From Prostheceraeus crozeri (taxonomy: Eukaryota > Platyhelminthes > Polycladida > Euryleptidae): 64,000 nt of DNA. The stretch is from the NCBI GenBank assembly GCA_907163375.1, contig CAJQUW010008930.1, positions 1 to 64,000 on the forward strand, in the 5' to 3' direction. Below the pieces are notes generated by a model. It saw only the letters and a list, made by a program, of their open reading frames with translations. It was not told where the DNA came from and ran no database searches. This document shows, piece by piece, positions 32,640 to 43,185 of the stretch (positions are counted from its first letter, which is position 1; every line of letters begins with the position of its first letter). Position numbers and translations under genes: made by a program.

Positions 32640-33577
32640 ATATAATGGTTATAAAACTAAAACAAAATATCATAAATTGTAGGCTAAAAATCGATGTAGT
32701 TTCAACTTTTGACCTGCGGCATATCCGAAGATCGGTTGAAAAATTGTCTATTTGATTTGCAAAGCTGGAACGATTCCCGAAGTATCAAATAATTCAGCTT
32801 GACTTTTCGTGACGATGACAATGACATGTGATCAGCTTTATAGCTGACTTGCATTCGAATCTTGGTCAGACTAGCTGCGGTCGGGAAGATAGACAAAGAG
32901 AGAGAGCATTCGAACGTATTTTGTGTTGCATCTCATCATCACAAATCCAGCAACAAATGTTTGCTGAAACAGCGCAGTTTAAACAAGAAAAATATATAAA
33001 GAAGAATACATATAAAAGAGAAATTCTTGAGGTAATTATACAGCGGTTTCGTACGTTTTAAAATTGTGTGAACACCTTTTGTGAGCACACTTGAATTCTA
33101 TACAATATTGGCTCTTTCCAAACACGCTGGCTCTCAAACATCAGGCGAATCTTTGCTGTGATTTGATCTTCTTTAATTCAAAATTTAGTTTCAATTTAAA
33201 TCAGCTTTCAATTTTGATCAAACTTTAATTCAAAGTTTATTTTCGCACATTATGATCGATAAACAGCATTTTTCGCCGCACCACGATGCAAGAGCTCAGA
33301 ATTAGAACTGGGACGGACTTTTCGTCCCCAGTGCAGTTCTCATTTTTTCGACCCGTGCCCGACCCAGATTTTCATTTATTAGAGCCAGTTTTATTTGAAA
33401 TTAGCAACCCTCTGAATATAATCGCAAATAATGCTTGAATAATCGATTATCACATCTCAAGATTCACTCAAAATGCTTTCCTGTTCAGGCATGTGAGGCA
33501 TTCATAAACTAGCAAATAAAATCATTTCCATGAATATAGCAAGTCAGCATGTGCATTCATATTCGAAAATTATAAAA
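32640..33577. other. Upstream region of the MFSD8-like gene
   Basis: The promoter and an untranslated first exon of the transporter gene should lie upstream of 32102, but I could not place them. A small hairpin, CTGGGACG...CGTCCCCAG, lies near 33307-33332. Confidence 0.3.
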
Positions 33578-34459
33578 CTATTCATAAACCGATAGATGCA
33601 AGCGCGTGCATGCTTTGCAAACCGCAGTTATGAGTCGCGCCCGTGAAGGAAATTCTAAGGTTATGAATAACTCAACATGCCAATGAAATGCTTCGAAAAT
33701 TATAGTCCGGGAGCTACCAAGAAGCTGCGCAGGAACGAGGTCGCATCCGAATCTTTCACATAGCATTGCGCACCTCTTAGCTGCTATAGAATTCCACGGA
33801 TCAGGTAGCCCGTCTTTCATAAACAGTTTGCATTAAAAAACCCAAGTTACCTACTTCCAATGCAGAATTTGTGACACACAGGCCATAGACACGATTTTCT
33901 TAACTTATTTAATGCAGATTAAAATCGAGAAGAGGTATTTGTTCAAAATGATTAGTACACGCTTTATCTAGCTACAGATAACGCTCCTTCATGCATGAGT
34001 GGTTTTCCTTATTGAGAATTATCTTCTTTGACTACCATAGGACTCATATGGGTAATAACTTCAAATCTTCAAAGTAGCTTCAACGAACAAGTGCTATTTC
34101 CTCTCCACAAAGATAACTGCATGCGCTTGCTCTTCTCTCATTTGCCTCGAAATATCACTCATATGAAAGAGAATGGCCTGTACATGCTTTCTACAGAAAT
34201 CAAATTGAAGAATACATCTTCGACTTCAATTTGCAGTCAATAACTCAACAAAATCGTGTTCATGACCATCATGACACAATTTCTCTATTGGGGTTCTTCA
34301 ATCCCCGTAACTTGTAAAACACAAGCGACCCGAGAGACGTGCAGCTCTGTAGCATTCAAGTGGTGTGCAATGATATGTGAAAGTTTCAGGTACGATCTCG
34401 TTGCAAAGCTTCGCTTCCCTGCCGAGATAGTTTTTCATGAATTGTTCTTCCATCAATAG
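33578..34459. repeat. Diverged inverted pair of coding-like segments
   Basis: The minus-strand segment about 33620-33800 and the plus-strand segment about 34330-34440 match each other with shared words such as GCAATG(C/A)TATGTGAAAG. Translated in parallel frames they share a KRCAMLCERFGCDLV / KWCAMICESFRYDLV block. The similarity at protein level suggests two decayed copies of one coding repeat in opposite orientation. The family is not recognised. Confidence 0.5.
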
Positions 34460-34837
34460 AATCCTCCGGGAGAAGATTGTGCGTGCGTATTAGGGAAGTT
34501 CATATTCTTGTCATCATTTCTACATACTACAAGTGTTCGTCATGATAGACATGATTGCAAACCAAGCAAATCAAACTCTATTATGCATCGACGCAACATA
34601 TAATACATCTGAAGTTTGAGAAGACACTAAGGAAAAGTATCAGACAAACATGCAGCCAGGTCGTGCTTCCAAAAATTCATGTCTGGTCCGTTTAAGGTTC
34701 GGACCCGTTTTCCACTCTGGAAGAAGTGTAACCTGGCGTTTGTTAGTGCACTTTCAAATTCTAAGAAATCCTTGGCCGTGTCATGGTCTCGGCTCTGATT
34801 AGCTGAGCAATGCAACTATTCGCTTTGCACCTGTTAT

Positions 34838-34925
34838 TGCGGCCTCGTGATGGGGTGTGCTTATTAACAGCTAACCAGTACAACTAGAATACCATGTCTC
34901 GAATCCCAGCGCGGCACATTAGACT
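34838..34925 (+). mobile_element. Possible tRNA-derived SINE head
   Basis: GCGGCCTCGTGATGGGG begins a tRNA-sized stretch that ends with a B-box-like TCTCGAATCCC followed by GCGCGGCAC. No body or tail was recognised, so this is a weak call. Confidence 0.3.
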
Positions 34926-37125
34926 TTTCTCATTTTCGTGAACAGCGGATGGAATTATCATTCACCAAGTGGAGTACTCCTTATTAAGAGTCATTCCCGC
35001 AAGAAACAATAAAGTGGGTTCAGCCCTTTCATGCATTCATTAGTTAGAAAATTGATCGGTTTACTTATAATTTTTCCACGTCTCTATTAATTCGATGTGA
35101 TTTTGATTGAAATCCAACACTTGAGTAACCACATCAAAAAAAAAACGCTTTGCTGTACATTTTTGCTATCAATATTCTCTTGCGAGCTATACCTGAAGTA
35201 AATACTTTTGCTAACTAAAATCTAATTATAAGTAATTGACGAAAATTCAAACTTTACAAGCACTATGTAGATCTAGACTAACTTGATAACATCTTTGGTG
35301 GAACATTCAGGGCATGCCTTATCTATTATTTGGTGCACTTTCCCATCATTAAGTTATATTCAACTAAATCGGTACTCTCAGTATGTCGAAACATCGATTT
35401 TAGATGAATATTTTAAAATATAATCAGCCGGATGATTGACCACCTTTTAGTGAATAATCTATAATCGGTCGATTATCAAAATCACTAATGGGCTCCTGTA
35501 TAATTCCTGTATAATTCTTTCTCAATGCCTTCGATTTTTTATGTCAATTAATTTTGATGTGCACGTAGCAATTTCAAACGCTTATAACCCTGGGAAATCG
35601 GGACTGCATCATCACATTGATACCGCAGATCTTCGAATAGTAGCATTTGCTACGGCTGCCAATCGAGAACAGCTACTATTAAAAATTCCCATTTCCAATC
35701 TGTGACAATTTTTACAAAAACCGCAAGTTTTGCCATTTTTCATGTTTGGAGCATACTACATGTATTGTTGGAGATGTTGTATACACAGCATTTAGCCTAC
35801 TGCAAGCTCATAGCGTAACTTAACAATGTCCAAACTGTCAATGGAGATATCCCTTGTAAGATCATGAAGTCGAATCGTATCGAAGTATACTTACATGCTT
35901 ACTTTCAATCGTATTACACAAAAGTGCTGAGTGAAAAAACGAGTTCTGATAGCAGTCTGCAGTCCATTGATTTTGATGATACAACCTGGTCCACCTAAGT
36001 GCAAATGTCTACTTACCTTTCTATAAAAGTGAAGTTCTATGCTCAGTACTTTAAATTGGCCGAACGTATATTCATGTCCGATCAGATGTGGTTAGTAAAT
36101 TTATGTGGCACGGTGTCTAAAGTTTTGGTCAATTTATTCACTGATGCCTGTAGGACAAAATACACACCAGTCAATCAGACTTTTGATATGCCTTTAGATT
36201 GTACAGCCAAATTTCTTTCGAATTTCGAAAAAGCTGGGAACAATCTCACTTTAGGGTATTAAAAATTTCACTTGATTTCGCGCTACTTGTGAGATAATGC
36301 TTTTAAGGGTCAACAACGAACAAATCTAAGAGCGCCATTCGCATTAAAGCCGCAGCTTTGAAGCTCGGGATTATAAGAACGCTGATATTATCATTTCCGT
36401 GAATACGTGGGTTTTACCAAAGTTCGCCTATCCGTTCACTAACAAACTTGAAATTTTGCAATATTCTCATATTCAGCATTTGCTGAGTCCTCATCTTCCT
36501 CGGTTGTTTGAGATCAAGACTCAAGATTTGAATCTGCATGACAGGTCTGTCTGTACCTGTTGGCAAACAAAAAAACAAGCGCTCTTCAAGTTCGAGGCAT
36601 TTAGCCAGGTAAAGCTGCCGTGAATTTATCGACAAGGTTTAATAATTCATCAATCAGTGATGACAGGACATTGACACAATTACCTTCATAAATCAAGCAA
36701 TAGAACATACTTACAATCACTAACTGCATCAATTAATTATGCAAACCACATTGGTTTCTAGAACAAGTGTCTCGGATGACCATTTTATTTCATTTGAATC
36801 GAATATTAGTCTTAAAGTTTGCTTGATAATAAAGTTAGAATCAATCGACGCGCCCTTAAATTCCCTTATATTATGAAATCAAAACATAGACATACTTGTC
36901 ATCAGTGGAAGAATAATAATTCGCTAACCTAAAACATAATCCGACATTAATGATGATATCTTGCTGTGAATCCTTGATATCTTGTGGAGAAAAACATGGT
37001 TTTGAAATCTCAGATTCATCGCATGCCCATCTGCAAATTCATGATTTGCTTGCTGCCCTTTGGGTACTTTGATTATTCGAATGACATGGCTTCATCATAT
37101 GATCTCAAGATATCATGATTCCAGA
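34926..37125. other. Non-coding intergenic stretch
   Basis: AT-rich with short random frames only; no feature recognised. Confidence 0.5.
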
Positions 37126-37331
37126 TTCCGTATATAGTTAATTGCTTCAGACGGGAGGTTTTTCATAGCTCTGTACAAGAAAAGGTATGCTTTCCCTTTA
37201 GGTTTTGCAAGAGTTAAAAACAATATTTAAAGCCGTTTTTGTCACGGACGTTTCGAATCCCGACCCTTTATCAACGAAAAACTAATAAATTTAATCAAAT
37301 AAATAAATCTAAAAATAAATGATAATTTAAT

Positions 37332-37486
37332 TGTGACATTATTGAGTTTGTTTAAATAATGTGTGTTTTGTTTAAAGAGCAAGAAGTTTGAATAAAAGTA
37401 TCGAGACTTCAGAACAAGTGACAAACTCGACTTGGAAGCAATAAGTCGTTTTCACTTTGCTACATGTACTTGAAGAGAACATTACA
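37332..37486 (+). repeat. 5' LTR of the Gypsy element
   Basis: 155 bp beginning TGTGACATTATTG and ending GAACATTACA, with the TG...CA ends of LTRs. One substitution (GACAAACTC versus GACGAACTC) separates it from the 3' copy. Confidence 0.95.
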
Positions 37487-37500
37487 TGGTGCTAGGAGTG
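37487..37500 (+). other. Candidate primer-binding site
   Basis: TGGTGCTAGGAGTG directly follows the 5' LTR. The TGG start is complementary to the CCA end of a tRNA; the tRNA itself was not identified. Confidence 0.6.
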
Positions 37501-37556
37501 CTCTCGACTGTCCAATCTCTTTTTAAAAGCCATTGTGAATTAGTTAGAGATTTGAT

Positions 37557-38522
37557 ATGTACACTTCATTGCCGACCCCTGGTTCGCTAGACGTAGAAGG
37601 TCCTCAGGCGGCGGAAAGTTGGAGGTGTTGGAAAGATGGATGGTCTCACTATGCAATTGCACTAGAGTTAGATGCTAAGGATCAAAAGGTGCAAATATCC
37701 ACATTTTTGACATGTATTGGCAAAGACGCACGAAAGATTTTCAACACGTTCCAATGGACCAAGCCAACAGATAAAGATTCTTTGCCGTGCATTATTGCCA
37801 AATTTGATGCACACTTTCTTCCAAAAGTCAACGTCCCATTTGAGCGTTTCAAGTTCAATAAAAGGCAACAACTACCAGGTGAATCTTTCGACGTTTATGT
37901 CACAGAACTTCGAGACTTGTCGCTCACATGTGAATTCCCAACACACACGCCTGATGAAGTTCTGCGTGATCGCATAATTTTTGGAATCAGTGACAGCAAG
38001 GTCAGAGAGAGATTGCTACGCACAGACAGCTTGGATTTGCAACGCAAGCTAGATATTTGTCGCAGCGCTGAAGTTTCCCAAGCGCAAATGAAGCAGTTGG
38101 AGCACACCCCTCCAGAACCTGTTCATGCGATGTATAATAAGCCCAACAGATCATCTCGTCCGAGAAAGTCGACTTCACAGTCAGATGCAAAAACAGTTTC
38201 AGACTGCAGGTTTTGTGGACAAGGTCACGAACTTAACAAATTCAAATGTCCAGCTTGGGGTAGAAGATGCAAGGCATGTGGCATGATGAACCATTTTGCA
38301 AGCAAGTGTCGACGAAACAGAGTCAATCAAATAGAAGCTCAGAGCGAGAGTGAGGAGTTCATGGTCTTCGCAATCTCATCGGAACTTACAGATGACCAGA
38401 CAGTCACATTTCACTTACAAAGTGGAAATCTGTTGAAATTCCAACTTGACACAGGAGCTACATGCAATGTTGTTCCTCTACACATATACAGTACAAGCCG
38501 GCCACACGTGACTTTGAATTGA
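37557..38522 (+). CDS. gag: Gag with zinc knuckles and start of protease (Gypsy)
   Basis: The 321-residue frame starts at the first ATG after the leader. Residues about 1-190 form a retrotransposon gag domain with KFNKRQQLPGESFDVYVTEL and a following helical stretch. Two zinc knuckles come next, CRFCGQGHELNKFKC and CKACGMMNHFASKC. The protease active site FQLDTGATCNVV lies near residue 297. The frame ends soon after, within protease, and pol continues in the -1 frame. Because the shift falls after the DTG active site, it is more likely a mutation than a programmed gag/pol boundary. Confidence 0.9.
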   Translation: MYTSLPTPGSLDVEGPQAAESWRCWKDGWSHYAIALELDAKDQKVQISTFLTCIGKDARKIFNTFQWTKPTDKDSLPCIIAKFDAHFLPKVNVPFERFKFNKRQQLPGESFDVYVTELRDLSLTCEFPTHTPDEVLRDRIIFGISDSKVRERLLRTDSLDLQRKLDICRSAEVSQAQMKQLEHTPPEPVHAMYNKPNRSSRPRKSTSQSDAKTVSDCRFCGQGHELNKFKCPAWGRRCKACGMMNHFASKCRRNRVNQIEAQSESEEFMVFAISSELTDDQTVTFHLQSGNLLKFQLDTGATCNVVPLHIYSTSRPHVTLN

Positions 38523-41500
38523 ACCACGTCCAGAGAACTTCGACACCGTCATACATTGTTGTGTATGGAGGCAACAAGATTCCAGTGATTGGAAATGCAT
38601 TAATAACTGTCAGACGTCGGGACACAACTTGCAAATTGAATTGCAAGATAATTGATAAACCAAATTACCGCCCGATTCCGGGTCGAAAGGCATGCTTAGG
38701 CATGAAATTGGTTGAGATCGCTGACTCTGATGCGAACTACAAGCCACCTATTGATGGCACTCTCTTTTCCATTTCGGGACCCCTGTCAGAAGTTGACATT
38801 TTGAATCAGTACTCGAGTGTGTTTGACGACAAAGTAGGATTGCTGGACCCTCCATATCAGATTAAGCTGGATGAAAGCATTAGTCCAGTTCAACACAACC
38901 CTAGACGTGTTCCAGTCGCCTTGCATGAGAAATTGAAGAATGAATTGACCAGCTTGGAAAACAAAGGCATTATTGCAAGAACAGAATGTCCAACTGAGTG
39001 GATCTCATCCATTGTCCTAGTTCCAAAACAGAATGGAAGGCTCAGAATCTGCCTGGACCCGCGTGATTTGAACAAAGCTGTGCGACGAGAGCACTATCAA
39101 ATTCCCAACATTGACGATGTTGTGCATTAATTTCATAATGCCAAGGTTTTCACAGTGTTGGACGCCCACAATGGCTATTGGCATGTGCCACTCACTGAGA
39201 GCTCATCACATTTGACAACCTTTCACACACCGTTTGGACCGTACCGTTTTCTGCGACTCCCTTTCGGAATCTCATCAGCATCCAAAGTGTTTCAGCGAAG
39301 AATGCACGAGATTATAGAAGGTCTTGCAGGTGTTGAGGTCATTGCTGACGATTTCGTCATTTATGGATGTGGCAACAGCGAAGAGGAAGCCATCCGGGAT
39401 CACGACCGAAAATTAATCTGCTTTCTTGACGTCTGTGCTAAAAAGGGTCTTCACCTGAACAAGGAGAAGCTACAACTTCGGAAGAAAGAAGTTCCGTTCA
39501 TCGGTCACATTGCATCGTGTGAAGGGTTAAAGGTGCAGCCAGATAAAGTTCGAGCTATTGTTGAAATGCCACAGTCGAGTGACAGTGCAGGTGTGCGTCG
39601 CCTGCTGGGGATGGTTCAGTATCTTTCCAAATTCGTACCGCATCTCTCCGAATTAACCGAAAAGTTGAGGGACCTCACAAAGAAAGGAGGCTTGTGGCGA
39701 TGGGGCAATGCTGAGATGAAGGCTTTCGAACAAATAAAGACGGCAGTTTCAAGCACGCCGATTTTGAAATACTACGATGTCAATGCTCTAATCACAGTTC
39801 AATGTGATGCATCGCATGGAGGACTAGGCGCTGCACTACTTCAAAACGGACAGCCTGTTGCATTTGCGTCTCGTTCACTTACGATGACTGAAACTCGATA
39901 TGCTCAACTGGAGAAAGAATTGCTTGCAATAGTGTGGTCGTGTGAGAGATTCGATCCGTATCTGTATGGACGAGAAGAGATACAGATAGAAAGTGATCAT
40001 AAACCACTGGAATCGATTGTTGGCCGGTCATTAATCAACACCCCTATTCGGTTGCAGCGCATGCTTCTGAGATTACAACGTTACAATATAAAGGTGTGTT
40101 ATACACCTGGAAAGAACATGCACATCGCGGACACGCTCAGTCGACCTTACTTGCCTAGTGATGTATGCACGACAGATCGAGATAGTGAAGTCCTGCCATT
40201 CAGCCTGAACGAACTGCCTATTGCCACATTGACGTTGCAGCGTATTAAGGAAGCGTCCAGACACGATGAATCTATGACAGCTCTTTCACGAGCTATTGAG
40301 AATGGATGGCCTTCTGACAAATTTGAGCTAAACCCACTTCTACATCAATACTGGAGCATGAGGAGCGAGTTCTCTGAAGAAGATGGAATTGTTTTGAAAG
40401 GTGATAGGATAGTGGTGCCGAAAAAGTTGCGCATGAATGCATTGCATGCGATTCACAGATCACACAGCGGCATTGAATCATGCCTACGACAAGCCCGTGA
40501 AATCTTATACTGGCCCCAAATGAATGAAGAAGTGCGAAAATTTATCCAAAATTGTGCAATATGTTCTCAGTTTCAAGCACTCAACGCCAGAGAGCCATTA
40601 ATTCCACATGAGGCAGGTGTCGGACCTTGGAGTAAGATAGCTGCGGATCTTTGCGATTTGGACGGCAGAGCTCTACTAGTCGTTGTTGACTATTTCAGCA
40701 GTTACATTGAAGTGGTTAGACTGGCACAAACGACTTACAGAGCAGTGATTAGATCATTGTCAGAGATATTTGCAAGATTTGGAGTTCCAGACACCCTTGT
40801 TACTGACAATGGGCCACAGTTCACGGCCGCAGAATTTACTCGATTTTGTACTGAATGGAATACTGAACATGTGACGACCAGTCCATATTTTCCTCAAAGC
40901 AATGGAAAAGTTGAAAATGCTGTGAAGACAGTTAAGCGCCTTTTCTCAAAGTGCAAGCAGAGCAAAGTCTCTGAGTTCGAAGCACTGCTTGACTTTAGGA
41001 ACACGCCATCAGCAGGAATGAGCACTAGTCCATCACAGAGACTCATGGGTCGCAGGTGTAGAACAAAACTACCAGTTAGCAGGACGCTAGCAAGGCCACA
41101 TTTCGGAACATATCACATGGCTAGAGAGATAGAAGGGACCAAGGCAGTTCAGAAGCAGCACTACGATAAGAGAGCCACTAGCCTAGGAGACCTTAAGCCA
41201 AACCAAGATGTAAGAATGCGGCTTCCCGGAGAAAGTCATTGGACGCGTGGAACAGTCAAGCGAATGGTGGCACCCCGGTCATACGAAGTAGAAGTCGACG
41301 GAGCGACTTACAGACGAAATAGAAAACACCTTCAACGCCAAGGAAAAGTGAAGGAGGAGCCTCACGACGAGCCCGAGGAGAACGATTCAGACGCGGAGAC
41401 GACCCCGATGGAAGAGGAATGGGACAGCGAGGGGAAAATCGAAATGGAAGAATCGGAGAGTGAGCAAGTGCAGCGCGGAGAGGCAAAAGTCAAGCGAACA

Positions 41501-41563
41501 CAGCGGGAGAGGAAAGTGCCGATTTACCTACGTGACTATAATCTGAATGACTCACAATTGTGA
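38450..41563 (+). pseudogene. pol: Pol polyprotein (protease end, RT, RNase H, integrase) with one in-frame stop
   Basis: The frame is open from 38450 and is interrupted only by a TAA at 39128-39130 before 41563. The part before the stop has the protease C-terminus and the RT entry (PTEWISSIVLVPKQNGRLRI). After it come LDAHNGYWHVPL, the palm motif VIADDFVIYG (ADD in place of YxDD), the RNase H start ITVQCDASHGGLGAALL and the SDHKPLE block. The integrase HHCC finger follows (HAIHRSHSG ... CAICSQ), then the D,D,E core (ADLCDLDG, TDNGPQF, QSNGKVENA). The C-terminus is acidic and charged. The layout and RT/integrase wording match Ty3/Gypsy elements of the K02A2.6-like kind. The stop makes this copy defective without readthrough. 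Confidence 0.92.
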
Positions 41564-41618
41564 AAGATACACGACATAAGTATCTTCTTTTGTGACTTCG
41601 TGACTCTCTTATTTCTGC

Positions 41619-41630
41619 AGAGAGGGAAGA
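41619..41630 (+). other. Polypurine tract
   Basis: AGAGAGGGAAGA immediately precedes the 3' LTR and would prime plus-strand synthesis. Confidence 0.8.
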
Positions 41631-41785
41631 TGTGACATTATTGAGTTTGTTTAAATAATGTGTGTTTTGTTTAAAGAGCAAGAAGTTTGAATAAAAGTAT
41701 CGAGACTTCAGAACAAGTGACGAACTCGACTTGGAAGCAATAAGTCGTTTTCACTTTGCTACATGTACTTGAAGAGAACATTACA
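41631..41785 (+). repeat. 3' LTR of the Gypsy element
   Basis: Same 155 bp as the 5' copy with one visible substitution. Confidence 0.95.
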
Positions 41786-41905
41786 ATAATGACATTAATA
41801 GAATAAAGATTGATAACGAGACAAAAACGCCCGTAAATATTGTTTTACCTCTTGCAAAACTAAAGGGAGAGCATACTTTTACTTGTACATGGTTCCGTAT
41901 ATAGT

Positions 41906-42208
41906 GTGGCATTTAATTATTTCCTGACATCAATCAACTTCTCACTGCTCGCTCTTGACGTCTCTACTAATTCCACTCCCCCCATCATAAAAATACACCC
42001 CTTTAGACACATTCGATGTTCATTTCGAAATTTGTATGATGATTCATGGTGATTTTATCGTATGATTTCATCACTAGTGATTATAGTGATTCTGGTTTTG
42101 TTTTCCAAATATTTGAAGTGGTACTTCCATCTTACTTTCCCACTCCTTGATGCTAGTCATATAAAACTAGACTGGCGTCTTATGATGTAATCTGTCAATG
42201 AATTAAGT
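41906..42208. other. Non-coding spacer
   Basis: No feature recognised between the split inverted-repeat element and the next hAT element. Confidence 0.5.
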
Positions 42209-42216
42209 CTTTATAT

Positions 42217-43177
42217 CAGTGGCGGCTCGTCAGAGGAGGCGAGGGAGGCATTGCCTCCCCATGATTTTCTGCGGCAAGATATTTTATATTCCTGACATTT
42301 TTCTACTCTATTTTGTTTAATTCATTAAAATAGTAACATTCATCACACGGCAACACGCCTCAGCCGAGCAGCGCAGATCAAACTCTCTGTATCACAACAC
42401 AGGGAGGCGTGCCTCACCTCACAGTGTTATACGCGGTAGAGAGCTTTGATGACACGTGATTGGCTGATTCATTCAGCTGCTTGTTTATAATGTGAAAGGG
42501 AGGCATGCCTCACCCATTATTCGCGTTCAACGTTCGGTACTACTGCTTCGATATGGCGTCCGCCGCGAATGAAATACGGTATGCACAGCAGAGGAGGTTT
42601 CCTATGTGGACAGCCTTCTCGAAAAGCTGTTTTCACGTTTATCTATTGAGGAAAAGTTGGACATCAAGAGGAGGAGAAACACCAAACTTGTCTTCGGAAT
42701 CGGGAAAAAGCATACTTTCAATGCTGCTTATTGGTACGAAAAACTACCTGCGGAACACCATTGGACAAGAACGCTTGAGTGCGCTAACACTCATCAGCAT
42801 AGAAAGTGAAAAACTTCAGGAATTGAAAAAACACGCCATTTTCTACAATAAAGTTATCGATGAATCTGCATCTATGAAGCAGAGACGAATAGAATTTTTG
42901 TACAAATAAATAAGCATTACAATGCCATGCTAAACTCATTCCGTGTTGTCATTTTCAAAGTAGGCCCTATTTTACATTATAATTTACTAGGCCTATATTG
43001 TATGACCTATTTTGGCGAGCACATACATGTACCTTTAATTTTGGGAATTAATTGATTTTAAAATATCCATTTGTGAAGCGTGTCAAACTACTTCTGGCTT
43101 TTGCTTCATAGTTAAAATCTAATTTCTAATTTTTCATTTTTTGCCTCCTCATAGAAAACACCCACGAGCCGCCACTG
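42217..43177 (+). mobile_element. Internally deleted hAT transposon (TTF-finger transposase family)
   Basis: Perfect 14-bp inverted ends CAGTGGCGGCTCGT / ACGAGCCGCCACTG are flanked by a perfect 8-bp duplication CTTTATAT (42209-42216 and 43178-43185), which establishes hAT. GGAGGCA-type words repeat near both ends. Only about 360 bp of coding sequence remain, made of the two ends of a transposase. The element is therefore a deletion derivative that depends on transposase supplied elsewhere. Confidence 0.92.
42553..42909 (+). pseudogene. Fused N- and C-terminal remnants of hAT transposase
   Basis: From the ATG at 42553 the peptide starts MASAANEIRYAQ, then shifts frame near 42595 to give SLLEKLFSRLSIEEKLDIKR and an AAYWYEKLP segment, as at the start of TTF-finger hAT transposases. 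It then jumps directly to ERLSALTLISIESEKL and VIDESASMKQRRIEFLYK, which is the C-terminal dimerisation end of the same family. The catalytic core is missing. The stop is at 42907-42909. Confidence 0.75.
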
Positions 43178-43185
43178 CTTTATAT

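Larger units (their letters stand above)
37332..41785 (+). mobile_element. Ty3/Gypsy LTR retrotransposon, nearly intact
   Basis: The 4454-bp element has two 155-bp LTRs, a primer-binding site starting TGG, gag with zinc knuckles, protease, reverse transcriptase, RNase H and integrase in Ty3/Gypsy order, and a purine tract before the 3' LTR. The LTRs differ at one visible position, so the insertion is young. Flanking 5-mers TTAAT and ATAAT match at four of five positions. Two lesions, a frameshift in protease and a stop in the RT region, interrupt pol. Confidence 0.93.
37126..41905. mobile_element. Older inverted-repeat element split by the Gypsy insertion
   Basis: Left flank 37172-37243 and right flank 41820-41889 of the retrotransposon are inverted copies of each other, about 70 bp with roughly 85 percent identity by eye (both include TTTTGCAAGAG and CAATATTTA). 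Just outside them the 13-mer TTCCGTATATAGT occurs in direct orientation at 37126-37138 and 41893-41905. This looks like an older fold-back or MITE insertion with its own target duplication, into which the LTR element later jumped. Confidence 0.6.

Noticed and set aside
34838..34925. A functional tRNA gene
   Set aside because: A B-box-like word is present but the cloverleaf, anticodon arm and acceptor pairing are not; kept only as a weak SINE call.
38462..38522. Programmed -1 frameshift in the Gypsy element
   Set aside because: The shift falls after the protease DTG active site and no slippery heptamer with a downstream stem is present; a simple mutation is more likely.
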